Positions 6,242 through 14,020 of a stretch of 14,575 bases of DNA are shown one piece after another; within the stretch, counting starts at the first letter, position 1, and each line of letters starts with the position of its first letter. This DNA comes from an uncultured Verrucomicrobia subdivision 3 bacterium (lineage in GTDB: Bacteria > Verrucomicrobiota > Verrucomicrobiae > Limisphaerales > CAMLLE01): assembly GCA_946480555.1 (NCBI GenBank), contig CAMLLE010000017.1, positions 1 through 14,575 on the forward strand, given 5' to 3'. The position numbers and the translations under genes are program-made. The notes beneath the pieces were generated by a model. It worked only from the letters and a program-made list of their open reading frames with translations. It had not been told where the DNA came from and ran no database searches.

Positions 6242-7123
6242 ATGCAACCCGAACCGGTCAAAGCTGCGGGCGCGGAGATGGACGTGCGCTCCGGCGAGCA
6301 TCTGACCTTTGTCGAGCCGTCGCCCATTGCCCGGCGCTTGCTCTGGCATTTGTTTTCCATCGGGTCGCGCAAAATCAACGAACCGGACCATCATCAATCT
6401 TTCGAGAAACCCGGCGCGCATCTCTTCTGGGTGCAATCGGGCGAGGGCGAACTGGAGGAGCAGAATCGCCGGCTTCAGCTGGCGCGCGGGCGCAAGGTCT
6501 GGCTCGTCGATATGAGCAAGCCGCGCACTTATATTCCCAACCCGAAGCGGCATCTCACCATCGCCGGATTTCGTTTTGGCGGCCCTGGTCTCGAGTTCTG
6601 GCACGAAGTGATTCGCGGGACGGAAGGCGCGGAATTTGCCTTGAACGATTTCGGGCTGGTAAAGCGCACGCAAAGCGAACTGCTCCGGCTGGTGCGGCGG
6701 CGTCCGGTCGGCTGGGAATGGCAGGTGCATGTGCTCATCACCACCATGCTCGGCAAGCTGCTCATGGCGCGAAATCTCCTGGTATCGCCCCAGGCCGAAC
6801 TGCCGCCGCCCGTGGTGCGCGTGCTGAACGCCATCTCTGCAAATCCAACGCGCGATTGGAAGGCGACCGAACTGGCGGCGATCGGAAAGGTCAGTTATTC
6901 CGGGCTGCGCGCGATGTTTCAGAAGGCGAAGCAGGGGACGATTCACGAACACATCCAGCGCGCGCGGCTGGATCAGGCGCGCCTGCTATTGGCCGACAAG
7001 CGGCTTTCCGTGAAGGACGTCGCGGGGCAGTTGAATTTTTCCAGCGAGTTTTATTTCAGCCATTTTTTCCGCCATTACACCGGCATGACGCCGACGGAGT
7101 TTCGGCAGCACTTGAAAGGTTAG
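6242..7123 (+). CDS. AraC-family transcriptional regulator
   Basis: This 293-residue protein has an N-terminal cupin-like sensing region (about residues 20-120, with the H-H pair at 50-51 and G-A-H-L-F-W-V-Q-S-G-E-G-E) and a C-terminal AraC DNA-binding domain (about 190-291). The first helix-turn-helix lies near W-K-A-T-E-L-A-A-I-G-K-V-S-Y-S-G-L-R (206-223). The second is S-V-K-D-V-A-G-Q-L-N-F-S-S-E-F-Y-F-S (256-273), followed by the family signature F-F-R-H-Y-T-G-M-T-P-T-E-F-R. Such proteins usually bind a sugar-like ligand and activate adjacent catabolic genes, so this is the obvious local regulator of the operon and the hydrolase. The start at 6242 has no good ribosome binding site. Another Met at residue 13 is possible, and a weak promoter-like pair just upstream would give a leaderless message. 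The gene is bracketed by the two 7-bp repeat elements and lies only two bases before the hydrolase start. Confidence 0.92.
   Translation: MQPEPVKAAGAEMDVRSGEHLTFVEPSPIARRLLWHLFSIGSRKINEPDHHQSFEKPGAHLFWVQSGEGELEEQNRRLQLARGRKVWLVDMSKPRTYIPNPKRHLTIAGFRFGGPGLEFWHEVIRGTEGAEFALNDFGLVKRTQSELLRLVRRRPVGWEWQVHVLITTMLGKLLMARNLLVSPQAELPPPVVRVLNAISANPTRDWKATELAAIGKVSYSGLRAMFQKAKQGTIHEHIQRARLDQARLLLADKRLSVKDVAGQLNFSSEFYFSHFFRHYTGMTPTEFRQHLKG
7115..7119 (+). promoter_or_regulatory. Likely ribosome binding site for the hydrolase start at 7126
   Basis: AAAGG lies six bases before ATG 7126, inside the last codons of the AraC-type gene. It is the best start signal for the hydrolase frame, and it favours ATG 7126 over the later ATG at 7243 or GTG at 7201, which have no comparable purine tract. 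Confidence 0.45.
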
Positions 7124-7125
7124 AC

Positions 7126-10047
7126 ATGGGAAAACATCGAACATCCAACATTGACCATTCAACACCGAGTGAAACGATTGCGCCGCCCGCGCTGCGAGCG
7201 GTGGCCTGTTCTGACCAGGCAGCATGGGATGTTGGTTGTTGGATGTTGGTTGTTGGATGTTTGATTTGTCTTCTTAACTCCGCCTCCGCCCAGGACACCT
7301 TGCGCCTTTACCTCTCCGGCAAGGACAAGGACAGCGCGGTGCCGTGGAAATTTCAGGTCACGTCCGGCGCGAACTCCGGCGTTTGGACAAATCTGCCGGT
7401 GCCGTCGCATTGGGACGTGCGCGGGTTCGGCACGCTCAGCTACAAGAAAGACGCGACCAACGCGTGGGACGAGCGCGGACTCTACGAGCGCGAGTTCGAA
7501 GTCCCGAATGAGTTGAAGGGCAAACGCGTGTTTGTCGTGTTCGAAGGCGTGATGACAGACACCAGCGTGAAGGTGAACGGCCAGTCCGCCGGACCGACGC
7601 ATCAAGGTGGGTTTTACCGGTTCAAGCATGAGATCACGCCGCACTTGAAGTTTGGCGCGACGAATTTGCTCGAAGTCGAAGTCGCGAAGCATTCCGCAAA
7701 CAAATCCGTGAACGACGCGGAGCGCCTGGCGGATTACTGGGTGTTCGGCGGCATCTACCGTCCCGTTTATCTGGATGCCGTGCCGCCGCGGTTCATCGAG
7801 CGCGTGGCCATCGATGCGGAAGCCAACGGCGACTTTGCGATGGACGTGCATCTGAACGGCACCGATGGGGCCACGACGATTGAAGCGCAAATTTTCTCGA
7901 TGGACGGAAAGACATTCGGGTCGTCTTTCACCGCGCCGCTTCAAGGTTCCAATCGCGTCACGTTGCGGACAAAAGCCGAAGAGCCGCTGACCTGGACGGC
8001 CGAGACGCCAAATCTTTATCGAGTCGTGGTGAGCCTTAAGAACGGCGATGAAGTGTTGCATCGCTATTACGAGCGGTTTGGTTTTCGCACGATTGAAGTC
8101 CGGGACGGCGATGGAATTTACGTGAACGGCCAGCGCGTCGTTTTGAAAGGCGTGAATCGCCATTCGTTCTGGCCGGATTCCGGCCGCTGCCTGAGCGCAA
8201 AAATTCATCGGGACGACATCGAACTGATGAAGGACATGAACATGAACGCCGTTCGCATGTCGCACTACCCGCCCGATGTTGAGTTCCTTGATCTCTGCGA
8301 CGAGCTCGGGTTGTACGTCCTGGATGAACTGGCGGGCTGGCATCGCGCTTACGACACGGAAGTGGGAACGCGACTGGTTGAGCAGATGGTGACGCGCGAC
8401 GTGAATCATCCGTCGATTCTATTCTGGGACAACGGCAATGAAGGCGGCTGGAACACCAACCTCGACACGGTGTTTCCCAAATTCGATCCGCAGCAACGCC
8501 GCGTGCTGCATCCGTGGAATCCGTTCAGCGGATTGAATACCGCGCACTACCTCGCGTACACCAATGCGCAGATTGCTGCGAACGGCACGGCGATTTTCTA
8601 TCACGGCGGAAAGGAAGCCGTGGATCCCAAGGACGTGAATCGTTATCTCTACATGCCGACGGAATTCCTGCACGGGCTCTACGATGGCGGCGCGGGTGCG
8701 GGGCTGGAGGATTACTGGCGCATGATGAGCGCGAGCAGGTTCAATGCGGGCGGCTTCTTCTGGGTGTTTTGCGATGAGGCGGTGAAGCGTCCCGACACCG
8801 GTGAATTGGATGCGGCCGGGAATCAGGCGCCGGATGGCATCGTCGGTCCCTATCGCGAAGTGGAAGGAAGTTTCTACACAATCAAACAACTGTGGTCGCC
8901 GATTCAGATCAAACAGGAATCCAGCCGCACGTTCTCCGTCGAGAATCATTACAGCTTTCTGAATACCGACCAATGCACGTTCACTTGGGAACTGCGGCAG
9001 TATCCGACGCCTCAGGAAGCAGGCGCTGAATTCATTGTGCTGGCGGAGGAGGAAGTGGAAGCGCCATCGATCAAGCCGGGCGCAACCGGCCGGTTGCGCG
9101 TGCCGGCGCTGCGCGCGGAGGAACGCATCGATGCCCATGCCTTGCGCGTGAATGATCCGAGCGGGCGCGAACTGTGGACCTGGGTGTTCCCGCGCCCGCG
9201 CGCCGGCGATGTCGGGAAATTGATGCACGCGCCCGCTCCTCAACGTGCGGCGGGAAAGGAAACAGCCGATGCGTTCGAGATTTCTGCGGGCGACCTGAAG
9301 GTGACGATCAGCCGCAGCACGGCGCAATTGCTCTCGGTCGGGCGCGATGAGGAGAACTTCAGCTTGAACAACGGACCACGGTTGGGCTCCACCAATTCTG
9401 TGCTGAAATCCATTCGCGGCGATCAGGACGGGCCGGATTACATTGTGGCCGCGCGTTTCGAAGGCGATCTGAAATCGGTGATCTGGCGCGTGAACGGAAA
9501 CGGTTGGGTGCGCTGTGAATATGAATTCAATGCAAAGGGAACGAATCATTGGCTCGGTGCGGTGTTCGATTACCCTGAAGATTACGTGCGAACGAAACGC
9601 TGGATGGGCGATGGCCCGTATCGCGTGTGGCAGAACCGGCTGCCGGGTGTCACGTTCGGTGTGTGGGAAAATGATTTCAATGACACGATCACCGGCTATC
9701 GCGACTGGGAGTATCCAGAGTTCAAGGGCTGTTTCGCGAACGTACGCTGGTTGCAGCTGGATACCACGGAAGGCATCATCACGGTCGTTCCGGAGAAGGT
9801 GCCGTATCTCCAGGTGCTGACGCCGGGGCAGCCGCCGGACAACCTGGTGGCGAATACGAAGGTCGATTTGCCGAACGCCGGTCTCGGATTGCTGCACGCC
9901 ATCCCGGCGATCGGAACGAAGTTCAAGCTGGCAACCTTCAGCGGTCCGCAGAGCCAGCCGATCGTCGGCGAGGGAGAGTATTCCGGTGTGGTGAACTTCT
10001 ATTTTGGCGATCTGCCCGACGAAGAGGACGAACCAGAGGCAGAGTGA
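7126..10047 (+). CDS. Secreted glycoside hydrolase family 2 protein (beta-galactosidase/glucuronidase-like)
   Basis: With ATG 7126 the product has 973 residues. After the signal region come the GH2 domains in order: sugar-binding jelly roll (about 60-215, ending in W-V-F-G-G-I-Y-R-P-V-Y-L), an Ig-like domain (about 220-315), the TIM barrel (about 320-590), and a long C-terminal part with an acidic end. The catalytic acid/base is probably E439 (D-N-G-N-E-G-G) and the nucleophile E513 (M-P-T-E-F-L-H-G), 74 residues apart as in LacZ. The export signal is the hydrophobic run ending N-S-A-S-A before Q56; its core is encoded by 7-bp repeats. The start is uncertain: ATG 7126 gives a long, unusual n-region with K/R/H, and ATG 7243 gives a very short signal with no positive charge. 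Action is probably in the periplasm or at the surface, freeing a beta-linked sugar for the neighbouring uptake and catabolic genes. Linkage specificity cannot be read from sequence. Confidence 0.92.
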   Translation: MGKHRTSNIDHSTPSETIAPPALRAVACSDQAAWDVGCWMLVVGCLICLLNSASAQDTLRLYLSGKDKDSAVPWKFQVTSGANSGVWTNLPVPSHWDVRGFGTLSYKKDATNAWDERGLYEREFEVPNELKGKRVFVVFEGVMTDTSVKVNGQSAGPTHQGGFYRFKHEITPHLKFGATNLLEVEVAKHSANKSVNDAERLADYWVFGGIYRPVYLDAVPPRFIERVAIDAEANGDFAMDVHLNGTDGATTIEAQIFSMDGKTFGSSFTAPLQGSNRVTLRTKAEEPLTWTAETPNLYRVVVSLKNGDEVLHRYYERFGFRTIEVRDGDGIYVNGQRVVLKGVNRHSFWPDSGRCLSAKIHRDDIELMKDMNMNAVRMSHYPPDVEFLDLCDELGLYVLDELAGWHRAYDTEVGTRLVEQMVTRDVNHPSILFWDNGNEGGWNTNLDTVFPKFDPQQRRVLHPWNPFSGLNTAHYLAYTNAQIAANGTAIFYHGGKEAVDPKDVNRYLYMPTEFLHGLYDGGAGAGLEDYWRMMSASRFNAGGFFWVFCDEAVKRPDTGELDAAGNQAPDGIVGPYREVEGSFYTIKQLWSPIQIKQESSRTFSVENHYSFLNTDQCTFTWELRQYPTPQEAGAEFIVLAEEEVEAPSIKPGATGRLRVPALRAEERIDAHALRVNDPSGRELWTWVFPRPRAGDVGKLMHAPAPQRAAGKETADAFEISAGDLKVTISRSTAQLLSVGRDEENFSLNNGPRLGSTNSVLKSIRGDQDGPDYIVAARFEGDLKSVIWRVNGNGWVRCEYEFNAKGTNHWLGAVFDYPEDYVRTKRWMGDGPYRVWQNRLPGVTFGVWENDFNDTITGYRDWEYPEFKGCFANVRWLQLDTTEGIITVVPEKVPYLQVLTPGQPPDNLVANTKVDLPNAGLGLLHAIPAIGTKFKLATFSGPQSQPIVGEGEYSGVVNFYFGDLPDEEDEPEAE
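7133..7261. repeat. Inverted pair of 7-bp unit arrays (AACATCC ... GGATGTT), element 2
   Basis: The left arm (7133-7167) reads AACATCG, AACATCC, AACATTG, ACCATTC, AACACCG. The right arm (7227-7261) is five clean units alternating GGATGTT and GGTTGTT. The arms are mutually inverted, as in the element at 6093-6184, so the pair of elements brackets the AraC-type gene. Both arms fall inside the hydrolase frame if it starts at 7126. The right arm encodes D-V-G-C-W-M-L-V-V-G-C-L, the hydrophobic part of the signal peptide. Confidence 0.85.
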
Positions 10048-10124
10048 ATCTGCGACAGCGGTCAACGAGCGCCGGGTTTCTCCGGCAGGAACAAGAGGGG
10101 TTCTGGAGCGTCGTTTCCGGAAAG

Positions 10125-10149
10125 CCCTCACCCAGCCGATGGGAGAGGG
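10125..10149. other. Hairpin in the convergent gap (possible terminator or dispersed repeat)
   Basis: CCCTC-A-CCC, a 7-base loop, then GGG-A-GAGGG form an 8-bp stem with one A:A mismatch, 78 bases past the hydrolase stop. There is no T-run on either side, so a strong intrinsic terminator is unlikely. The CCCTC/GAGGG composition resembles common dispersed intergenic hairpins. The rest of the 155-base gap (10048-10202) holds no gene. Confidence 0.4.
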
Positions 10150-10169
10150 TGGCCTGGAGGCCGGGGGAT

Positions 10170-10201
10170 GGTTCGTTTAGGAACCAAAGGCGGTCACCGC
10201 C
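10170..10201 (-). terminator. Two small hairpins just past the permease stop (weak terminator candidate)
   Basis: Read on the minus strand, GGCGG-TGA-CCGCC (10201-10189) begins one base after the permease stop codon and is followed by TTT. A second stem, GGTTC-6-GAACC (10185-10170), comes directly after. The T-run is only three bases, so termination strength is doubtful. The pair is well placed to end the metal-uptake operon where it meets the convergent hydrolase gene. Confidence 0.3.
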
Positions 10202-10202
10202 G

Positions 10203-11036
10203 CTACGACGAGGCCGCTGGCTTCTTTCGCCAGCCCAGAACGACGGCGATCAGCAGCGCCACACCCAGCGCGCAGACGACTGCCGCGCCCGTGGGCAAAT
10301 CCATCCGGAATGAAGCATAGAGTCCCCCCATGCTCGCAAGCGTGGCAACGATCCAGCCAATCGCGAGCTGCATCGGAATCGATTTCGCCAGGTACGCGGC
10401 GCATGCGGCCGGGACGATCAGATATGAGAACACCATCAGCACGCCGCCGATCTGAACAAAGCTCGTGACGATCAATCCGAACAGCGCGTAGAACAGGAAA
10501 TCCCAAAGCCGCACGCGGGCGCCGGAAGCTCCCGCCTGATCGTGATGAAACGACAGCGCAATGAATTGCTTTCGGAAAACGAAATGCACAATGGCGATGA
10601 CCACGTAGAGCGCCGCGGTTTTCCAGATCTGGCCGGGTGTGACCGTGAGCAGATCGCCCACGAGCGTGCGCTGCAATTCTTCCTTTCCATGCGGGCTCTT
10701 GCTGAGCAGCAGGATTCCCGCGGCGGCGGCGACAACGTAGATGATCCCGATCAACGCCTCCTGCGGCACGCGCGCGTTCCGGCTCGGTCGGGTGAACGTG
10801 AACAACAGCGCGCCGGCCAGAGTGAAGCCGAGCGACCAGATGTAATTGTGCGGATCGTCCGCCTCGTGACCCAGATAAAGGCAGACGCAGGTGCCGAGAG
10901 TTGCCACCTGCGCCAGCGCGAGGTCCACGAAGATCACTTCCCGCCGGATGATGTGCAGGCCGTAATAGACCAGAATTCCGGGCAGTACGAGGCACGCAAT
11001 CAGCGGCCATTTCATGACGGAAAGGATTTCGCTCAT
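10203..11036 (-). CDS. Metal ABC transporter permease, ZnuB/MntB-like (ABC-3 family)
   Basis: This 277-residue inner-membrane protein has about eight hydrophobic segments, the usual size for ABC-3 family permeases of zinc and manganese importers. Family features are the early V-F-V-D-L-A-L-A-Q-V-A-T-L-G segment near residues 35-48 and the late region V-G-G-V-L-M-V-F-S-Y-L-I-V-P-A-A-type helix (here I-G-G-V-L-M-V-F-S-Y-L-I-V-P) around 190-205. That late region precedes the loop that normally docks onto the ATPase. ATG 11036 overlaps the stop of the substrate-binding gene as ATGA, so the two are translationally coupled. It is the last gene of the minus-strand operon, and no ATPase gene follows. 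It probably forms the channel for the metal delivered by the ZnuA-like protein. Confidence 0.93.
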   Translation of the reverse strand: MSEILSVMKWPLIACLVLPGILVYYGLHIIRREVIFVDLALAQVATLGTCVCLYLGHEADDPHNYIWSLGFTLAGALLFTFTRPSRNARVPQEALIGIIYVVAAAAGILLLSKSPHGKEELQRTLVGDLLTVTPGQIWKTAALYVVIAIVHFVFRKQFIALSFHHDQAGASGARVRLWDFLFYALFGLIVTSFVQIGGVLMVFSYLIVPAACAAYLAKSIPMQLAIGWIVATLASMGGLYASFRMDLPTGAAVVCALGVALLIAVVLGWRKKPAASS

Positions 11037-11944
11037 TTCGTCTCCAGAGCCTTCGCGATTTTCTCCACGAGGTAATCCATCAGTGCGATGTAGCCCGCGT
11101 CCGTGCCCTTGACGCCCCCCGGGAATTGCGCCACGTCCACCACCTGCGCCCCGGTGCTGCGCGCCACCGTTTCAGCCGTCTTCCGGCTGAGATATGGATC
11201 CACGAGGATCACTCGCGCTTTCTCCGACTTCATCTGGCTGATCACGTTCGCGAGATGGGCAGGGGAAGGTGGAATGCCGGGTTTGGGTTCGAGGAAGATG
11301 TCGGTGGTCAGGCCGAATCGTTTGGCGAAGTAGAGCCAGGAATTGTGATACGCGACGAGATGCTCCCCCGCGAAGGGCTGCATGCGCGCCTTCCAAACGG
11401 TGATCTTTGCGTCTAGCGCTGCAGCGAATTTCTTTCCGCACTCTTCGTAGAAAGCCGCGTTGACGGAATCCAGTTCGCGGAATGTGTCCGCGATGTGGTG
11501 TGCGACGATCTTGGCATTTTCCGGGTCAACCAGGTAATGCGGATTGCCGGCGGCGTGGATGTCGCCAGCGGAACGATCCAGCTGCGCGGGCTTTTCCAGC
11601 ATCTGCACGCCTTCGCAACACGCGACATTTCCTTTGGCGGCCGAAATGATCCGCGCATTCCGAGCTTGCTCGAGCAGCTTGGGCAGCCAGCCAATTTCCA
11701 GGTCGGCGCCGCCGTGGATCAGCGCGTCGGCCTTGTTCAGCTTCATGATGAAGCTTGGTTTGGCATCGACGAAATGCGGATCCTCGGTCGGCCGGACGAG
11801 CGTGGTGAGTTCGATTTTGTCGCCGCCGATCTCGCGAGCGATTGCGGCGAGATCGGGCGTGGTGGCCACGACGTTGAGTTTGGCGCTGGCGGTGAAGGGA
11901 ACCGTGGCGAGCGCCAGCGAAAGAAGCGCGAGTAAAGCTTTCAT
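11033..11944 (-). CDS. Periplasmic metal-binding protein of an ABC importer, ZnuA/TroA-like
   Basis: The 303-residue product begins with a standard signal peptide (M-K-A-L-L-A-L-L-S-L-A-L-A-T-V-P-F-T-A-S-A, cleavage near residue 21). The cluster A-I family fold is recognisable. Probable ligands are H57 (D-P-H), H136 (N-P-H-Y), H200 (Y-H-N-S-W) and an acidic residue near the end, likely D282 (G-T-D-A-G-Y). Three His plus one Asp is the zinc-type set; manganese binders usually replace a His with Glu. The His-rich loop of E. coli ZnuA is missing, though a Cys-Cys pair (109-110) sits in the corresponding area. Zinc is therefore the first guess but is not proven. The gene starts 22 bases after the porin stop and runs into the permease, which it feeds. 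Confidence 0.93.
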   Translation of the reverse strand: MKALLALLSLALATVPFTASAKLNVVATTPDLAAIAREIGGDKIELTTLVRPTEDPHFVDAKPSFIMKLNKADALIHGGADLEIGWLPKLLEQARNARIISAAKGNVACCEGVQMLEKPAQLDRSAGDIHAAGNPHYLVDPENAKIVAHHIADTFRELDSVNAAFYEECGKKFAAALDAKITVWKARMQPFAGEHLVAYHNSWLYFAKRFGLTTDIFLEPKPGIPPSPAHLANVISQMKSEKARVILVDPYLSRKTAETVARSTGAQVVDVAQFPGGVKGTDAGYIALMDYLVEKIAKALETK

Positions 11945-11966
11945 GTTCGTGACAAGTTACACCGCT

Positions 11967-13499
11967 TCAGAATTTATGCGCCGCGTGCGCGCCGAGCAGA
12001 AACTCGAATTGCAGCCAGATGGAATGGTCCACGCCCATGCCCGTGCGATCGTCGTAATTGTATTGCAGCCGGATCTTCGAGAATTCCGTCGGATACCACG
12101 TGAGATTCGGTGACAGCCGCCAGCGTTCGGCGCGCAATGGATCGCGGCCGATCGGTTCGCCATCCAGCGTGAGACCGAGCCGTTCGTAATCTGCGGTTTC
12201 GCCGGAAACGTAATCCAGCCGCAGTCCGGCGACCCAGCCTTTGCGGAAGCCGTAGAGCAATTGCGAATAGAATCCCCAATCGAGAACCGCTTCCCGTTCC
12301 AGATTTGCCGGAAGACCGGTGGCTGGATCGACCACTTCGCCTTCGCTGACCGTTGAATTGCCATCTTCATCCCAATCAAACGCGCCGAGTTCATAGCGGC
12401 GAATCATCGCCTCACTCTGGAACGAGACGAATGGAAAGCCACCATGCGCATTCGCAGGTTTCCATTTCCAATAAACATCCGCGCCGCCGATGGCCGTGCG
12501 CGTATCGCCGCCCGCGCCGCTGGAGTTCGGACCGAACGCGCCCGAAACACCGAGGAGCAGCGTCTGCGCATCCGTCAGATCGAACGAAGCCGCGTAACGC
12601 GGAGTGAACAGCAGATCGTCGAACTGCCTCACGCCGCGGTCGTTGTCCGGATGGCGAAATCCAAACGGCAGTTCCTCTTCCTCTTCTTCGCCGCCGTGGC
12701 TGTGGCCCGCGCTGCGAAATCCAGCCGCGGTCTCGCCATGGCTGTTTTGAACTCCGAGGAACAATTCAGAATAGAAAGGCGTCGGCGCGAGCCAGGAAAT
12801 CCGTGCACCTGGATTGCGCAGTCCATCAGGACCGAGCAGGCGCGCATTCACCAGCGGCGCATCCACAAACGCCCACGCATGGGGGTGCAATGTGTTCTGC
12901 CGCCCGAACTCGCTGAGAAATTGCCCGGCGCGAATCTGGAAATTGCCGGGAATGGAAATCGTCTCCAGCCATGCTTCCTCCAGTTCAACGAACGATTCGC
13001 CGCCGGAATCGATCGCAAACAGAATGTTCGCATTGCCACGGAAGTAGGGATCGACCGCGCCTTGCAAATTCAACTCTGCACCTTGCACGGTGAAGCCGCG
13101 CTGGTTGGGATCGTGCCCGCCCGGTTGGAGTCCTTCCTCGATGTCTTCCGCGGTTGAAGTTCCTGCCGCGAAGGTGGCGACCATGCCGACATCCACATAC
13201 GCGCGCTGCACGCCGCCGATGCGGATGGGATCGGTGGGGCGCCACGGCTGCGCCGCGGTGCCAGTTGCATCCAGGGTGGGTGGATTTTCCGGCGCGACCG
13301 CGACGGCGACCGGCGGGTTCGTCAGCGCGTTCAGCCTTTCGGTGAGTGCGTCGATCTGTTGGCGCTGTTCGCGTTGAACGCGCTCAAAGTTTTCCTGCAT
13401 CTGCTGCAACTGGCGTTTCAGCAGGTCCACTTCGGATTCCTGTCCCAGGGCGCTGGCAGCGGTCAGGCCAATGCACGCCATCCAAAAAATTCTCTTCAT
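11967..13499 (-). CDS. Outer-membrane porin-like protein of a metal-uptake operon
   Basis: The 510-residue product starts at ATG 13499, which has AGGAA (13508-13504) just upstream and opens into a signal peptide (M-K-R-I-F-W-M-A-C-I-G-L-T-A-A-S-A-L-G, cleavage before Q20). An in-frame ATG at 13541 would add 14 residues ahead of the signal and is rejected. Residues 22-60 are a heptad-like coiled coil (L-L-K-R-Q-L-Q-Q-M), as in trimeric porins of Planctomycetes and Verrucomicrobia. The remainder alternates hydrophobic and polar residues like a beta-barrel and ends in Phe, the usual outer-membrane insertion signal. Two loops stand out: H254 to H283 with H-S-H-G-G then six Glu, and an EF-hand-like D375-x-D377-x-D379-G...E386. 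Placed upstream of a ZnuA-like gene, it probably passes or concentrates metal ions at the cell surface. The substrate is inferred. Confidence 0.85.
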   Translation of the reverse strand: MKRIFWMACIGLTAASALGQESEVDLLKRQLQQMQENFERVQREQRQQIDALTERLNALTNPPVAVAVAPENPPTLDATGTAAQPWRPTDPIRIGGVQRAYVDVGMVATFAAGTSTAEDIEEGLQPGGHDPNQRGFTVQGAELNLQGAVDPYFRGNANILFAIDSGGESFVELEEAWLETISIPGNFQIRAGQFLSEFGRQNTLHPHAWAFVDAPLVNARLLGPDGLRNPGARISWLAPTPFYSELFLGVQNSHGETAAGFRSAGHSHGGEEEEEELPFGFRHPDNDRGVRQFDDLLFTPRYAASFDLTDAQTLLLGVSGAFGPNSSGAGGDTRTAIGGADVYWKWKPANAHGGFPFVSFQSEAMIRRYELGAFDWDEDGNSTVSEGEVVDPATGLPANLEREAVLDWGFYSQLLYGFRKGWVAGLRLDYVSGETADYERLGLTLDGEPIGRDPLRAERWRLSPNLTWYPTEFSKIRLQYNYDDRTGMGVDHSIWLQFEFLLGAHAAHKF

Positions 13500-13602
13500 A
13501 CGATTCCTGTAAAATAACGGTCGAGTTAAACATTGATTCAAGCACAGCCGAACGCCGCAACCGGCGCACGGGCCATAACCAAACGAACGGACTGCGGAGG
13601 AA

Positions 13603-13944
13603 TCAACGGCGGGGCGGGCCGCGCGTCGGAATCAAGACGGGATCGAATCGGGAAAGGGCGGCGAGATGAACGGCTGGAACCCCAAGCGCGATTCCAATCA
13701 GCGCAATGACCAGCGGCGGGATGGCGGGCGGCGCGCTGACCTGGCCCTGGGCCAGCAATGTGACCGGGCACTCATGCGACGGCGCGGCGGCATCGGAACA
13801 AATTTCCGCATGAAGAAGCCGCGACGCCACGAAGACTTGCAGGCTGAGAAACAGCGCCAGGCAAAGAACGGCCGTCACGCGCCGGAGATTTCCGGATCGC
13901 AACATCGCGTTCGTCAGTGCTGTCATGGCGTGCATGGATCGCAT
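13603..13944 (-). CDS. Small membrane protein with His/Cys motif, function unknown
   Basis: I do not recognise a named family. The frame gives up to 113 residues; other in-frame Met codons at residues 4, 7 and 14 leave the start open, and none has a clear ribosome binding site. A hydrophobic segment (about 22-42) could be a signal anchor. It is followed by H45-x3-C49-x7-H57-x-C59, then a second hydrophobic segment (about 74-95) and a basic Pro/Arg tail. The layout resembles DUF2946-like small proteins found near metal-transport genes. It is the first gene of the minus-strand run, 103 bases before the porin, so it may sense, bind or hand over metal in the periplasm. It could be a chance frame, but the two membrane segments and operon position make a real gene more likely. 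Confidence 0.6.
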   Translation of the reverse strand: MRSMHAMTALTNAMLRSGNLRRVTAVLCLALFLSLQVFVASRLLHAEICSDAAAPSHECPVTLLAQGQVSAPPAIPPLVIALIGIALGVPAVHLAALSRFDPVLIPTRGPPRR

Positions 13945-14020
13945 CGCGAAATTGTCTGAGCAGGCCGATTAAGCTGGTGGCGGTCTTCTGCGGTTTTATT
14001 TTGCCGCGCGGTTCGCGTCT

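Noticed and set aside
8419..10131. 570-codon minus-strand open frame opposite the GH2 gene
   Set aside because: Its translation is Arg/His-rich with no recognisable motif, while the plus strand encodes a complete GH2 with both catalytic Glu residues. The length is a GC-bias effect.
13508..13532. Zur/Fur-type operator palindrome upstream of the porin (TGTTTAAC ... TTTTACA)
   Set aside because: The halves pair only if a gap of several bases is allowed; it is not a convincing operator.
13512..13541. Promoter for the porin (TTGAAT, 18 bases, TTATTT)
   Set aside because: The transcript would start around 13505, inside the ribosome binding site at 13504-13508, so it cannot serve this start.
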